Under the pieces are notes generated by a model. It had not been told where the DNA came from. It did no database searches and saw nothing but the letters and a program-made list of their open reading frames with translations. 64,000 nt of DNA from contig NZ_CP009621.1 of the NCBI RefSeq assembly GCF_000973725.1, forward strand, positions 3,899,001-3,963,000, written 5' to 3'. This DNA comes from Pontibacter korlensis (GTDB taxonomy: Bacteria > Bacteroidota > Bacteroidia > Cytophagales > Hymenobacteraceae). The position numbers and the translations under genes are program-made. Positions 55,930 to 64,000 of this stretch are shown one piece after another. Position 1 is the first letter of the stretch, and each line of letters starts with the position of its first letter.

Positions 55930-56128
55930 TATCAATCATAGTTAAGCACCTGCTTTTGAAGGTGAAGATGTCGAAGTGTAACCAAGTTAAAAATAGCTGG
56001 ATGGCTGTAAAGTAATTCTGCAGCTATACTGCTACAGTAGGTGAGTAGTTGGTAGCATAGGGAGAAACAGGATTGAAAATTTTAAAAATAGAAATACTGG
56101 CGAAGTTTTAGCGCCTAGGAAAGTATAA

Positions 56129-56596
56129 ATGGCGAAAGATAAAGACAGAATACAGAAACACGTTAACATCGTTAACCGGAAGGCTTCATTCGAGTTCCAG
56201 TTTATCGACAAGTATACGGCTGGAGTTATGCTGAAAGGCACTGAGATAAAGTCGATCCGGGAGGGTAAGGTGAATATGCAGGATGGCTATTGCGTGTTCA
56301 CGCGTGGTGAGCTATGGTTGCACAATATGCACATCTCTACTTATACCGAGGGAACTCATTATAACCATGAGCCAATGCGAGCACGAAAACTGCTCCTTAA
56401 TAAGAATGAATTGCGAAAGTTAGAGGCAGGAGCGCAGGAGCAGGGTGTTACTATCATTCCAACCCGCCTGTTTGTTAATGACCGTGGCTTTGCTAAAGTA
56501 GAGATTGCCCTGGCACGGGGTAAAAAGCTGTACGACAAGCGAGAAGACATCAAGGCTAAGGATGTGAAGCGCGAAATGGAGCGTAGTGGTTATTAA
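56129..56596 (+). CDS. smpB: SsrA-binding protein
   Basis: A 155-residue protein that binds tmRNA for rescue of stalled ribosomes. VNRKASFEFQFIDKYTAGVMLKGTEIKSIREGKVNM is the core OB-like start, DGYCVFTRGELWLHNMHIS is next, RKLLLNKNELRKLEAGAQEQGVTIIPTRLFVN forms the middle and YDKREDIKAKDVKREMERS the C-terminal helix that enters the ribosomal mRNA channel. Complete and of normal length. The tmRNA gene itself is not in this window. Monocistronic or cotranscribed with the NlpC/P60 gene 142 bases downstream. Confidence 0.97.
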   Translation: MAKDKDRIQKHVNIVNRKASFEFQFIDKYTAGVMLKGTEIKSIREGKVNMQDGYCVFTRGELWLHNMHISTYTEGTHYNHEPMRARKLLLNKNELRKLEAGAQEQGVTIIPTRLFVNDRGFAKVEIALARGKKLYDKREDIKAKDVKREMERSGY

Positions 56597-56738
56597 CATA
56601 CTTCTCTAGGTAAAGAGTAACATTCCGGCACTCTGGCGCCATTCTTACTCAAACCTTAAGTCCTTTTGTTTTGCAGGAGTTAAAGGCAACTTATATCTTC
56701 AGCATTTAAAACACAAACGCAATAATAGATCAAGATCA

Positions 56739-57515
56739 GTGGAATACGGAATAGGTATGCTGAGCGTGGTTCCAATGCGCGCCGAAACATCTGACAGAGC
56801 TGAAATTGTAACGCAGCTAACCTTTGGTGAATGCTATGAGGTAGTAGGGCGTGATAACAATTGGCTGCAATTACAGTTAGCCGCTGATGGCTACCGCGGG
56901 TGGATAGATTTTAAGCAGCATACGCCTGTTTCAGCTGAGTATTACAAAGAGTGGTGTGGTACGCGTCATGCTCGTGTCCTGGATCTGTTGCAAACGGTAA
57001 AGGTTGGAGAGTACAATGTTCCGGTAGGCATCGGGTGCTATCTTCCGTTTTATGATGGATCAAGTATACGCATTAATGAGGAACGCATGGAGTTCAAAGG
57101 TAGCGCCTCTGATTCGCATGCTATGAGTACTCAAGCTGATCTGCTGCGGGTAGCTCATTATTTTATGAAAGCTCCTTACCTGTGGGGGGGGAAATCGATC
57201 TTTGGCATTGATTGCTCCGGCTTTACGCAGTTGGTTTTTGGTATTTGTGGATACCAATTGCCTCGTGACGCTTATCAGCAGGTTACGTATGGCGAAGAGG
57301 TGCATTTTGTAGCTCAGGCAAAGCCTGGCGACTTGGCTTATTTTTCGAACGCTGAGGGTAAAATTACCCATGTGGGGCTGGTGCTGGAAGGGCAGAAGAT
57401 TATGCATGCCCATGGCGAGGTTCGTATTGATACCCTAGATCATAATGGAATATATAACGCTGACCGCAAACGTTATTCCCATAACCTTCGCATAATCAAG
57501 AGAATATATCTATAA
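56739..57515 (+). CDS. NlpC/P60 peptidase
   Basis: A 258-residue enzyme of the C40 family. Two SH3-like segments precede the catalytic part (about residues 5-125). Cys159 in FGIDCSGFTQLVFG, His211 in THVGLVL and His223 in IMHAHGEV make the catalytic triad, in the right order. Such enzymes cut gamma-D-glutamyl-meso-diaminopimelate bonds in peptidoglycan peptides. No signal peptide is seen; a cytoplasmic recycling role or an unrecognised export route is possible. The start is taken as the GTG at 56739, since an ATG six codons later would drop the conserved MEYGIG start. Confidence 0.85.
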   Translation: MEYGIGMLSVVPMRAETSDRAEIVTQLTFGECYEVVGRDNNWLQLQLAADGYRGWIDFKQHTPVSAEYYKEWCGTRHARVLDLLQTVKVGEYNVPVGIGCYLPFYDGSSIRINEERMEFKGSASDSHAMSTQADLLRVAHYFMKAPYLWGGKSIFGIDCSGFTQLVFGICGYQLPRDAYQQVTYGEEVHFVAQAKPGDLAYFSNAEGKITHVGLVLEGQKIMHAHGEVRIDTLDHNGIYNADRKRYSHNLRIIKRIYL

Positions 57516-57597
57516 TTTCTTGCTGATTTCTTGCGTCTGGCGCTATAGCTTTTGGCGAAAGCTCGTAAAAGAGTAGGCGTTAGTCAAGAAATTGGCC

Positions 57598-58101
57598 ATG
57601 AAAGATAAAGTCCTCATCCTCAATCAAGATTTCAGTGCCATTGCCGTTTGCTCGGTACAGAGAGCTTTTCTGCTGGTGTACCTCGATAAAGCAGAAATGG
57701 TCTCCAAGTCTGACGGCGAATTTTTGCACACTGTCAGCACCGTTTATCCTGTACCTTCAGTGATACGTTTGCAGCGTTACGTTCGTGTTCCATACTACGG
57801 CATTGCTTTGAGCCGCCATAATGTGATGCGACGGGATAACTATAGTTGTCAGTACTGCGGCTCTGTAAAGCATCTTACCCTCGATCATCTTTTGCCACGG
57901 TGCAGGGGAGGAGAAACCAAGTGGCAAAACCTGGTAACAGCATGCTTTAGGTGCAATGCCCGCAAAGGTGATCGTACACCTGAGGAGGCTGGATTAAAGC
58001 TGCTCCGTAAACCTACGCGACCTTCCCTTCAATCCTTTTTGCAACTGCACTTAAATCCTAGTAACAAAGACTGGAGAGTATACCTTGATATGGAGAATTA
58101 A
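57598..58101 (+). CDS. HNH endonuclease-family protein
   Basis: From the ATG at 57598 (MKDKVLILNQDFSA) 167 residues; a TTG lies two codons up. The N-terminal half (VLILNQDFSAIAVCSVQRAFLLVYL) is the conserved lead of the small bacterial HNH proteins. The HNH part has CQYCG, LTLDHLLPRCRGGETKWQNLVTACFRCNARKGDRTPEEAGL with two CxxC pairs binding zinc and the DH/N/H residues of the nuclease core. Members cut DNA, but a physiological role is unknown. It follows the NlpC/P60 gene by 82 bases. Confidence 0.88.
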   Translation: MKDKVLILNQDFSAIAVCSVQRAFLLVYLDKAEMVSKSDGEFLHTVSTVYPVPSVIRLQRYVRVPYYGIALSRHNVMRRDNYSCQYCGSVKHLTLDHLLPRCRGGETKWQNLVTACFRCNARKGDRTPEEAGLKLLRKPTRPSLQSFLQLHLNPSNKDWRVYLDMEN

Positions 58102-58227
58102 TGGTATTTTAATGCTACTAATATAATTAGCGGAAAGTTAATAAGTTGTTGTTAAACAAGGTTTTAGTTGTGCCTTGTTTAATGGTTGAATAACAGGCTT
58201 CTATAGAATTTATATGGTTTACGGGTA

Positions 58228-58320
58228 AATGCCAAAGAAAGCCCTCGCACTTGGGAGATATACGGTCGCAGTAGCCAGGTAGCCCAAGAATCCAACCTGC
58301 TTTAGCGGGGGGAATGTCAA
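58228..58320 (+). mobile_element. Second IS200/IS605-family right-end relic
   Basis: A frame reading NAKESPRTWEIYGRSS then QVAQESNLL ends in TAG at 58303, then a hairpin (CCTGC with GCGGG) and ATGTCAA close at 58320. Its first 36 bases differ at only three positions from those of the copy at 55837, and the two copies share the VAQES ending. Both lie in the same orientation, about 2.4 kb apart, around smpB, the NlpC/P60 gene and the HNH gene. There is no complete transposase gene. Confidence 0.55.
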
Positions 58321-58611
58321 CTCATTTAACCAAGTTTAGTTGGCCCAGCTTTGAAAACAGCATTCCTAATTGAGCATAACTTCTTAAGATTTTGCCTGAG
58401 AGAATTTAGCTGGTCGTACTTTCCAACGTCTATTTAAATAGAGTATATGGTTTTCCTTTATAGCTTCTTACTATAAGTACAATATAAGTACAATACTTAA
58501 TCTCGTCGCTCCACTACTAAATTCTATTAGGGCTAAACTTCTTTTCTTAAAACACTCACTAAAAGCAGGTTGTAATATCTGGGTAAACTAGTATTTCTTG
58601 AATTAATTACT
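58321..58611. other. AT-rich region between transposon relic and rpsA leader
   Basis: About 290 bases without a frame that I would call a gene. If a TnpB guide RNA survived here, the bases just after 58320 would be its guide; otherwise it probably contains the rpsA promoter's upstream part. Confidence 0.4.
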
Positions 58612-58619
58612 TAATTTTG
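58612..58619 (+). promoter_or_regulatory. Candidate -7 box for rpsA
   Basis: TAATTTTG matches TAnnTTTG, 108 bases before the rpsA start, which would leave a leader of about 100 bases. A clear TTTG at -33 is not present. Confidence 0.45.
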
Positions 58620-58624
58620 CGGTT

Positions 58625-58717
58625 CATCCGAATGGATGGGCTTGGGCAGGAGCTCAAGTATGTATAACTAAACCAAACCGGCTACATTGCTCTAAGCCGG
58701 TGGCTTCTCAAGAGCAG
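58625..58717 (+). promoter_or_regulatory. Structured rpsA leader with competing hairpins
   Basis: Three hairpins are visible before the rpsA start: CATCC/GGATG at 58625-58638, ACCGGCT/AGCCGGT at 58677-58701, and a seven-base stem at 58687-58693 with 58711-58717. The last two overlap and cannot both form. A leader able to switch folds would fit known autoregulation of ribosomal protein S1, but this is inference from the sequence only. Confidence 0.4.
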
Positions 58718-58727
58718 TTAAAACAAT

Positions 58728-60620
58728 ATGAGTAATTCTCCAGAAAATTTCGACTGGGACAAGTTTGAGTCTCAGGGTTTCGGCGGCGGCTACAGCAAAG
58801 AAGAGAAAGCCGAAATGGAAAAAATGTATGACGACACCCTGACTACCGTACAGGAGCAGGAGGTTGTTACTGGAACCGTGGTAGGTATCACTGATCGTGA
58901 CGTGATCCTGAACATTGGTTTCAAATCTGACGGCCTGGTACCAGTTTCTGAATTCAGAGACATGCCTGACCTGAAGCCTGGTGACCAGGTAGAAGTATTT
59001 ATCGAAGACCAGGAAGATCCAAACGGTCAGCTTATCTTGTCTCGCAAGAAAGCGAAAATCGTTAGCGCTTGGGCTAAGATCTACGATGCACTTGAGAACG
59101 ACAATGTTCTGGAGGGTGTTGTTAAGAGAAGAACTAAAGGTGGTCTTATCATGGATATCCATGGTGTTGAGGCCTTCTTGCCAGGTTCACAGATTGACGT
59201 GAAGCCAATTCGCGACTTCGATGTGTTCGTAGGTAAGAAAATGGAAGTGAAAGTTGTGAAAATCAACGCCGCTTTCGACAACGTAGTTGTTTCTCACAAA
59301 GTACTTATCGAGAAAGACCTGGAGCAGCAGCGTGCCGCTATCCTGAACAACCTGGAGCGCGGTCAGGTACTGGAAGGCGTTATCAAGAACATGACAAACT
59401 TCGGTGTGTTCATCGACCTTGGTGGCGTAGACGGTCTGCTTCACATCACAGATATTTCTTGGGGCCGTATCAACCACCCAGAGGAAGTATTGCAGCTTGA
59501 CCAGAAGGTTAACGTAGTAGTGCTTGACTTCGATGATGACAAGAAGCGTATCTCTCTTGGCATGAAGCAGCTTACTCCGCACCCATGGGATGCACTTCCA
59601 GCTGAGATTGAGGTTGGCTCTAGAGTTAAAGGTAAAATCGTTAACGTGGCTGACTACGGCGCATTCCTTGAGCTGATGCCAGGCGTTGAAGGTCTAATCC
59701 ACGTTTCTGAAATGTCATGGTCACAGCACCTGCGCAACCCACAAGACTTCATCAAGCAAGGCGACGAGGTTGAGGCAGTTGTATTGACACTTGACCGCGA
59801 AGAGCGTAAAATGTCTCTTGGTATCAAGCAGCTTACGGAAGATCCATGGACTAAAGAAGATGTGTTGACGAAATACGCTATCGGTACGAAGCACACTGGT
59901 ATCGTTCGCAACCTGACAAACTTCGGTCTGTTCCTGGAGCTAGAAGAAGGTGTTGATGGTCTGGTACACGTATCTGACCTGTCTTGGACTAAGAAAATCA
60001 AGCACCCATCTGAGTTTGTTAAAGTTGGTGAGAACCTTGACGTAGTTGTTCTGGAACTTGATGTTCCTAACAGAAGACTGGCGCTGGGTCACAAGCAACT
60101 TGAGGAGAACCCATGGGATACTTTCGAATCTGTATTCAACATCGGCTCTACTCACAAAGCAACTGTTCTAGAGAAGTCTGACAGAGGCGCTACACTTGAG
60201 CTGCCATACGGCATTGAAGGTTTCGCGTTCCCTAAAGGTCTTGCAAAAGAGGATGGTTCTCAGGTTGAAGCTGGTGAGAGCCTTGACTTCAAAGTAACTG
60301 AGTTCTCTAAAGATGATCGTAAGATCATCCTTTCTCATACTGCTACACACTCTGAAGTAGATTCTGCAAGAACTGCAAGAGCTACTAAGAAAGCTGCCCC
60401 TGCAGCAGCTGGTGAGAAGAAAGATAAAGCTCCTAAAGTTCAGAAAGATGCTGAAAACAAGTCTACCCTAGGTGACCTGGATGCACTTTCTGCCCTGAAA
60501 GAGCAGATGCTTGAGAATGAAAAAGAAGCTGGCGTTAAGAAGTTAGAAGCTGCTGCTGCTAAAAAAGCAAAAGATTCTGATAACAACGAAGATTCTTCTG
60601 AGGACGAAAGCAACGCTTAA
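58728..60620 (+). CDS. rpsA: 30S ribosomal protein S1
   Basis: A 630-residue protein with six S1/OB RNA-binding repeats, each with the G-x-V-x-G...D-G-L-V pattern (for example GTVVGITDRDVILNIGFKSDGLVPVSEF, GVIKNMTNFGVFIDLGGVDGLLHITDISWG, KIVNVADYGAFLELMPGVEGLIHVSEMSWS and GIVRNLTNFGLFLELEEGVDGLVHVSDLSW). A charged Ala/Lys/Glu-rich tail starts at about residue 545. S1 recruits mRNA to the 30S subunit, of extra weight in Bacteroidota, which rarely use Shine-Dalgarno sites. Strongly expressed, codon-biased, with its own terminator. Confidence 0.97.
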   Translation: MSNSPENFDWDKFESQGFGGGYSKEEKAEMEKMYDDTLTTVQEQEVVTGTVVGITDRDVILNIGFKSDGLVPVSEFRDMPDLKPGDQVEVFIEDQEDPNGQLILSRKKAKIVSAWAKIYDALENDNVLEGVVKRRTKGGLIMDIHGVEAFLPGSQIDVKPIRDFDVFVGKKMEVKVVKINAAFDNVVVSHKVLIEKDLEQQRAAILNNLERGQVLEGVIKNMTNFGVFIDLGGVDGLLHITDISWGRINHPEEVLQLDQKVNVVVLDFDDDKKRISLGMKQLTPHPWDALPAEIEVGSRVKGKIVNVADYGAFLELMPGVEGLIHVSEMSWSQHLRNPQDFIKQGDEVEAVVLTLDREERKMSLGIKQLTEDPWTKEDVLTKYAIGTKHTGIVRNLTNFGLFLELEEGVDGLVHVSDLSWTKKIKHPSEFVKVGENLDVVVLELDVPNRRLALGHKQLEENPWDTFESVFNIGSTHKATVLEKSDRGATLELPYGIEGFAFPKGLAKEDGSQVEAGESLDFKVTEFSKDDRKIILSHTATHSEVDSARTARATKKAAPAAAGEKKDKAPKVQKDAENKSTLGDLDALSALKEQMLENEKEAGVKKLEAAAAKKAKDSDNNEDSSEDESNA

Positions 60621-60642
60621 TTAATCTTTAAGCTTGTTATAC

Positions 60643-60680
60643 AACAAAAAAGCCCCGGAGCAATCCGGGGCTTTTTTGTT
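60643..60680 (+). terminator. Terminator of rpsA
   Basis: A GC-rich stem (GCCCCGG with CCGGGGC) inside A6 and T6 tracts, 16 perfect pairs in all, 22 bases after the rpsA stop codon. Confidence 0.95.
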
Positions 60681-61100
60681 TCCTTAAATACCTGAAGCTT
60701 CCACAACAAAACTACAGCTAGTGATTATAACAGGCTTATAGCATAAGCTTGATAATATAAAGGAAGGCTCATAAACCTATTATAAGCTGGCAGCGCGGTA
60801 AATTAAGTGTATTGTTTAGCGATAGGAAAATCTCTTCAATAAGAGATCACTTTGTCTATGGACAGTTGATTTGAATATACATTCAAGTAAAGATGTATTA
60901 TGTGGAGTTATCTATTTCTTTCTTTCTTGATAACTTCTAACGTGAACACGTAATCCTCGTCTTTCATGTTGTAAAGTCAAAAATATTTCACTTGTCTTGA
61001 TAAATTGTTAATGATAAACATAAATTAATATGAAATTATACTTGATAGTGTCAAAAAATTATCAATCTTTGCTTATCGTTAATTTAAAAGCTCAAGAATC
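60681..61100. other. AT-rich region upstream of asnB
   Basis: 420 bases without a gene. It contains small inverted repeats (GCTTAT/ATAAGC at 60734-60748 and GTTATC/GATAAC near 60907-60935) that might be control sites for asnB, but I can name none. A sequence AATCTTTG close to 61065 recalls the -7 box with one mismatch and would lie within 40 bases of the asnB start. Confidence 0.4.
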
Positions 61101-62795
61101 GTGTGTGGAATTGTATGTGCCTTCGAACTGAAGGAGGCTTCTGATGCCCTACGGCCTCAGATCTTAGAAATGGCGAAATGCATTCGCCACCGTGGACCAG
61201 ATTGGAGCGGTATATTTAGTAATGACAAAGCTATTCTGGCGCATGAGCGTCTTGCCATAGTAGATCCTACTTCGGGTAAGCAGCCTCTATTCAGCCAGGA
61301 TGGAAAGCTTGTGCTTGCAGCCAATGGCGAAATTTATAATCACCTGGATCTAAAAGAAAGGCTTAATATAGACTACAATTTCCAGACTAAGTCAGACTGT
61401 GAGGTTATTCTTGCGCTTTACAAAGAGAAAGGCATTAAGTTTCTGGACGACCTCAATGGCATATTTGGGTTCGCCATCTACGATATAGAGAACGACGAGT
61501 ACCTGATTGCCCGCGACCACATGGGTATCATTCCGCTGTACATTGGCTGGGATTTTAACGGTACGTTCTATGTGGCTTCTGAACTCAAAGCTTTGGAAGG
61601 GAAGTGCGGAAAAATAGAGTTGTTTCCTCCTGGCCACTACTTGTCCAGTAAAGAAGAAGGTTTCCAGAAATGGTATGACCGTGATTGGATGGAGTATAAG
61701 AATGTAGCAGAGAATGAGACAAACATACAAGAGCTACGGGAAGCATTAGAGGCTGCAGTTCATCGCCAACTGATGAGCGACGTGCCTTACGGTGTATTAC
61801 TTTCAGGTGGATTAGATTCCTCTATTACTTCTGCAATAGCAAAAAAGTATGCAGAGAAGCGGATAGAAAGTAAAGATGTTGACCCTGCCTGGTGGCCACG
61901 CCTGCACTCTTTTGCTATTGGCTTGGAAGGTTCGCCCGACTTGGCTGCAGCTCAGAAAGTGGCTGACCATATCGGGACGGTTCATCACGAAATAAAATTC
62001 ACGATACAGGAGGGGATAGATGCATTGCGTGATGTTATCTATCACCTCGAGACGTATGATGTGACTACAGTTAGGGCTTCAACGCCTATGTACCTGATGG
62101 CTCGTGCCATTAAAGCTATGGGTATCAAAATGGTGCTTTCTGGCGAAGGGGCTGATGAGATCTTTGGAGGCTACTTATACTTCCACAAAGCTCCAAATGC
62201 CAAAGAGTTTCATGAGGAAACTGTTCGTAAGCTGGATAAGCTACACATGTACGACTGCCTGCGCGCTAATAAATCTTTGTGTGCCTGGGGGATTGAGGGA
62301 CGTGTACCATTTCTGGACAAAGAGTTCATGGATGTTGCCATGCGTCTAAACCCACACGATAAGTTGATAAACGGAGAGCGAATGGAGAAGTGGGTGCTTC
62401 GAAAAGCATTTGAAGATTACCTTCCTGCTAGTGTGGCTTGGCGACAAAAGGAACAGTTCTCTGATGGGGTGGGGTACAGTTGGATTGATACATTGAAAGA
62501 AATGGTAAATGAAAAAGTTAGCGATGAGCAGCTGGCAAATGCGCGCTTTAGATTTCCAATACAGACACCCTCTACTAAGGAAGAGTATTATTACCGCTCT
62601 ATTTTCTCTGAGCACTTTCCTAGTGATGCGGCGGCATTGTCCGTGCCATCCGTTCCTTCAGTTGCCTGCAGTACTCCGGTGGCATTGGAGTGGGATGAAG
62701 CATTCAAGAACTTAAACGATCCTTCGGGCAGGGCAGTAGCAAACGTTCATGCCGATGCCTATAAAAAAGATCTGCTTAGTGAGGTGAGTAACTAG
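61101..62795 (+). CDS. asnB: Asparagine synthase B, glutamine-hydrolysing
   Basis: A 564-residue enzyme that makes asparagine from aspartate, ATP and glutamine. The start is GTG at 61101, giving MCGIVCAF with Cys2 as the glutaminase nucleophile after removal of Met. RHRGPDWSGIF and LAANGEIYNH are from the glutaminase domain; YGVLLSGGLDSSITSAI (SGGLDSS at 235-241) is the ATP-pyrophosphatase P-loop; GEGADEIFGGYLYFHKAPN and WGIEGRVPFLDKEFMDVAM follow. The length and order are full. It is monocistronic, with its own terminator, and lies near cphA; asparagine or aspartate pools could link the two, but no proof is in sequence. Confidence 0.96.
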   Translation: MCGIVCAFELKEASDALRPQILEMAKCIRHRGPDWSGIFSNDKAILAHERLAIVDPTSGKQPLFSQDGKLVLAANGEIYNHLDLKERLNIDYNFQTKSDCEVILALYKEKGIKFLDDLNGIFGFAIYDIENDEYLIARDHMGIIPLYIGWDFNGTFYVASELKALEGKCGKIELFPPGHYLSSKEEGFQKWYDRDWMEYKNVAENETNIQELREALEAAVHRQLMSDVPYGVLLSGGLDSSITSAIAKKYAEKRIESKDVDPAWWPRLHSFAIGLEGSPDLAAAQKVADHIGTVHHEIKFTIQEGIDALRDVIYHLETYDVTTVRASTPMYLMARAIKAMGIKMVLSGEGADEIFGGYLYFHKAPNAKEFHEETVRKLDKLHMYDCLRANKSLCAWGIEGRVPFLDKEFMDVAMRLNPHDKLINGERMEKWVLRKAFEDYLPASVAWRQKEQFSDGVGYSWIDTLKEMVNEKVSDEQLANARFRFPIQTPSTKEEYYYRSIFSEHFPSDAAALSVPSVPSVACSTPVALEWDEAFKNLNDPSGRAVANVHADAYKKDLLSEVSN

Positions 62796-62811
62796 GCAGT
62801 ATTGTGAGAGT

Positions 62812-62847
62812 AAGAAACCCCCACACGTAGGTATGTGGGGGTTTCTT
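62812..62847 (+). terminator. Terminator of asnB
   Basis: A 14-bp stem (arms 62812-62825 and 62834-62847) with an eight-base loop and following T tract, 17 bases after the stop codon. Confidence 0.9.
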
Positions 62848-63047
62848 TTTTTATAATCCTTGTACTGAACCCTATTCAGGTGCAACTGGCGTCGAGTCGG
62901 TATACTAAACATCGGCTTTCCAAATTTGAAGGTAGCTCTTGTGGCTTTGCCTGAATATATCGCTAAAAAATATTTTACTGCAAAATATTGGGGCTCAGGC
63001 TTCAGGCTTTGAAAGAAGCACTTCTGGTAAAAAATAAGTGCGTAAAG

Positions 63048-63078
63048 TTTGACAAGTATATTTCTGTACGTATATTTG
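63048..63078 (+). promoter_or_regulatory. Promoter of the tRNA-Cys gene
   Basis: TTTG at 63048-63051, then exactly 19 bases, then TATATTTG at 63071-63078: a full match to the Bacteroidota -33/-7 consensus. Transcription would start near 63084, 14 bases before the tRNA 5' end. Confidence 0.85.
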
Positions 63079-63097
63079 CACTCCAATCAAACAACAC

Positions 63098-63168
63098 GGT
63101 AACGTGGCCGAGTGGCTAGGCTCAGCTCTGCAAAAGCTGCTACAGCGGTTCGAATCCGCTCGTTACCT
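63098..63168 (+). tRNA. tRNA-Cys (anticodon GCA)
   Basis: 71 bases. Acceptor arms GGTAACG (63098-63104) and CGTTACC (63161-63167) pair fully with U as discriminator base, an identity element for cysteine. The D arm carries GGCCGAGTGGCTAGGC, the anticodon stem CAGCT/AGCTG encloses the loop with GCA, and the T arm reads AGCGGTTCGAATCCGCT. CCA is not encoded. Confidence 0.96.
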
Positions 63169-63171
63169 CTA

Positions 63172-63199
63172 ATCCCCGCTAAGAATACTTGGCGGGGAT
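63172..63199 (+). terminator. Terminator of the tRNA-Cys gene
   Basis: Eight-base stem ATCCCCGC/GCGGGGAT with a 12-base loop and a T tract directly after. Confidence 0.88.
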
Positions 63200-63534
63200 T
63201 TTTGTTTTATACCCATCTCTGTTTACTCTTTTTCAGGTGATTTTCTGAGACAGATCACACGCGCTTATTTTTCTCTGATTACATCAATCTTTTGGCATTT
63301 AAATCCGTAATGACCTTATCCTAATACGAAGGTTTTGACTACTAAAAGATGTAAAAATGCCTGTAAATAATTCAGAAAGCAGGTAAATGCTTGATAACAT
63401 GATGTATAATAAATTGTACAGGATGATAATCCTGCTTCTGTCATCTCAGGAATTGCTACCTAATACATGGCATTCTTTCCCATGGGCATTAAGCACAAAT
63501 ACTATCAAGGCATAGCTCACACAGCAAGGAACCA
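63200..63534. other. Upstream region of cphA
   Basis: 335 bases without a gene on either strand. It must contain the cphA promoter. An AGGATG-ATAATCCT inverted repeat (around 63419-63433) is the only local symmetry that I noticed; no consensus promoter is convincing. Confidence 0.4.
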
Positions 63535-64000
63535 ATGAAGATCATAGATTTGCGCATTATGCGCGGACCAAATTACTGGTCGGTGAAGCACCCGAAGCTA
63601 ATTGTTGTAAAACTAGACTTGGAAGACCTTAAACAGAAAACTACACAAGACATACCTCAATTCTCATCCCGCTTAAAGAAGTTATTTCCCGAGATGCAGC
63701 AACACCGTGCTTCAGAAGGAGTGGAGGGCGGTTTCTTTAAGTCTTTAGACGAGGGGACTACCTTTGGGCATATTGTGCAGCATGTGGCGCTTGAACTACA
63801 GACTATGACTGGTATGGACAGCGGCTATGGGCGATGCTATCCGGCACATGAGGAAGGCCAGATGATGGTGGTTTTCTCTTACCAGGAGGAGAGGGCAGGA
63901 GAATTTGCAGCCTATGCTGCAGTTCGCATCACTGACGCTTTGGTAAAAGGGGAAAGGTACAGGCTGAGCGAAGATATTACGCGACTCCACGACATCCGTG
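63535..64000 (+). CDS. cphA: Cyanophycin synthetase (partial, 5' part)
   Basis: The ATG at 63535 opens a frame with no stop before the window ends, 155 codons. The N-terminus MKIIDLRIMRGPNYWSVKHP, then KLIVVKLDLEDL, and QHVALELQTMTGMDSGYGRCYPAHEEGQMMVVFSYQEERAG are the N-terminal domain of CphA, which joins aspartate and arginine into cyanophycin. The ATP-grasp and Mur-ligase-like domains lie outside. An adjacent cyanophycinase gene is not seen upstream. Family identity is clear, but whether the polymer is made here cannot be known. Confidence 0.9.
   Translation, partial: MKIIDLRIMRGPNYWSVKHPKLIVVKLDLEDLKQKTTQDIPQFSSRLKKLFPEMQQHRASEGVEGGFFKSLDEGTTFGHIVQHVALELQTMTGMDSGYGRCYPAHEEGQMMVVFSYQEERAGEFAAYAAVRITDALVKGERYRLSEDITRLHDIR

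Noticed and set aside
57598-58101. HNH gene as a homing endonuclease or restriction enzyme
   Set aside because: No intron, methyltransferase partner or target repeats; its N-terminal lead is that of the widespread chromosomal HNH family.

Overview
The window looks like a chromosomal segment of a Bacteroidota bacterium, most likely Cytophagales and close to Hymenobacteraceae (Pontibacter-like). This rests on several signs: a gliding-type C-terminal sorting domain protein, DUF3098, DUF2027-Smr and DUF2279 proteins, LytS/LytR-type signalling, promoters of the TTTG-N19-TAnnTTTG form, several TTG/GTG starts, and little sign of Shine-Dalgarno sites. No plasmid, prophage, CRISPR array or rRNA operon is visible. 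The genus is an inference.

Layout. 1-9.1 kb: mixed housekeeping (a partial metallophosphoesterase, small lipoproteins, DinB-like protein, creatininase-family amidohydrolase, dapA, cold-shock protein), then a LytR/LytS pair divergent from a two-gene ABC exporter. 9.5-13.3 kb: ligA, the RNase P RNA gene and a DUF2027-Smr protein, all on the minus strand. 13.4-24.6 kb: DUF2279 protein, pdhB, a large TPR lipoprotein, PspC-like mini protein, a glycosyltransferase overlapping ebfC, a secreted CHU_C protein, and a tight hisS-hutH pair.

24.7-41.0 kb: a surface polysaccharide locus. Fourteen minus-strand genes run from a Wzx-type flippase (39.7 kb) down to a WcaJ-type initiating sugar-phosphate transferase (24.7 kb), with a divergent Wzz-like chain-length gene at the upstream end. 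It carries two O-antigen polymerase/ligase-like membrane proteins, five or six glycosyltransferases, an FdtA/FdtB pair for a 3-amino-3,6-dideoxyhexose, a TIGR04325-type methyltransferase, a CapA-like protein and an asparagine-synthase-like enzyme that has lost its glutaminase half. Lower GC and four-base gene overlaps mark it as one transcription unit that has probably been exchanged horizontally.

41.0-55.6 kb: a GNAT-nitrilase fusion, scoAB CoA transferase, a DUF389 membrane protein whose N-terminus resembles a decayed lipid kinase, then the envelope cluster ftsX-DUF3098-uppP-truB-ribF, and tamB head-to-head with tsaD with only two bases between their start codons. 55.6-64 kb: smpB, an NlpC/P60 hydrolase and an HNH protein lie between two decayed IS200/IS605-type right ends; then rpsA, asnB, tRNA-Cys and the 5' part of cphA (cyanophycin synthetase), which runs off the window.

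Perfect hairpins that serve as terminators, often readable from both strands, separate most units.
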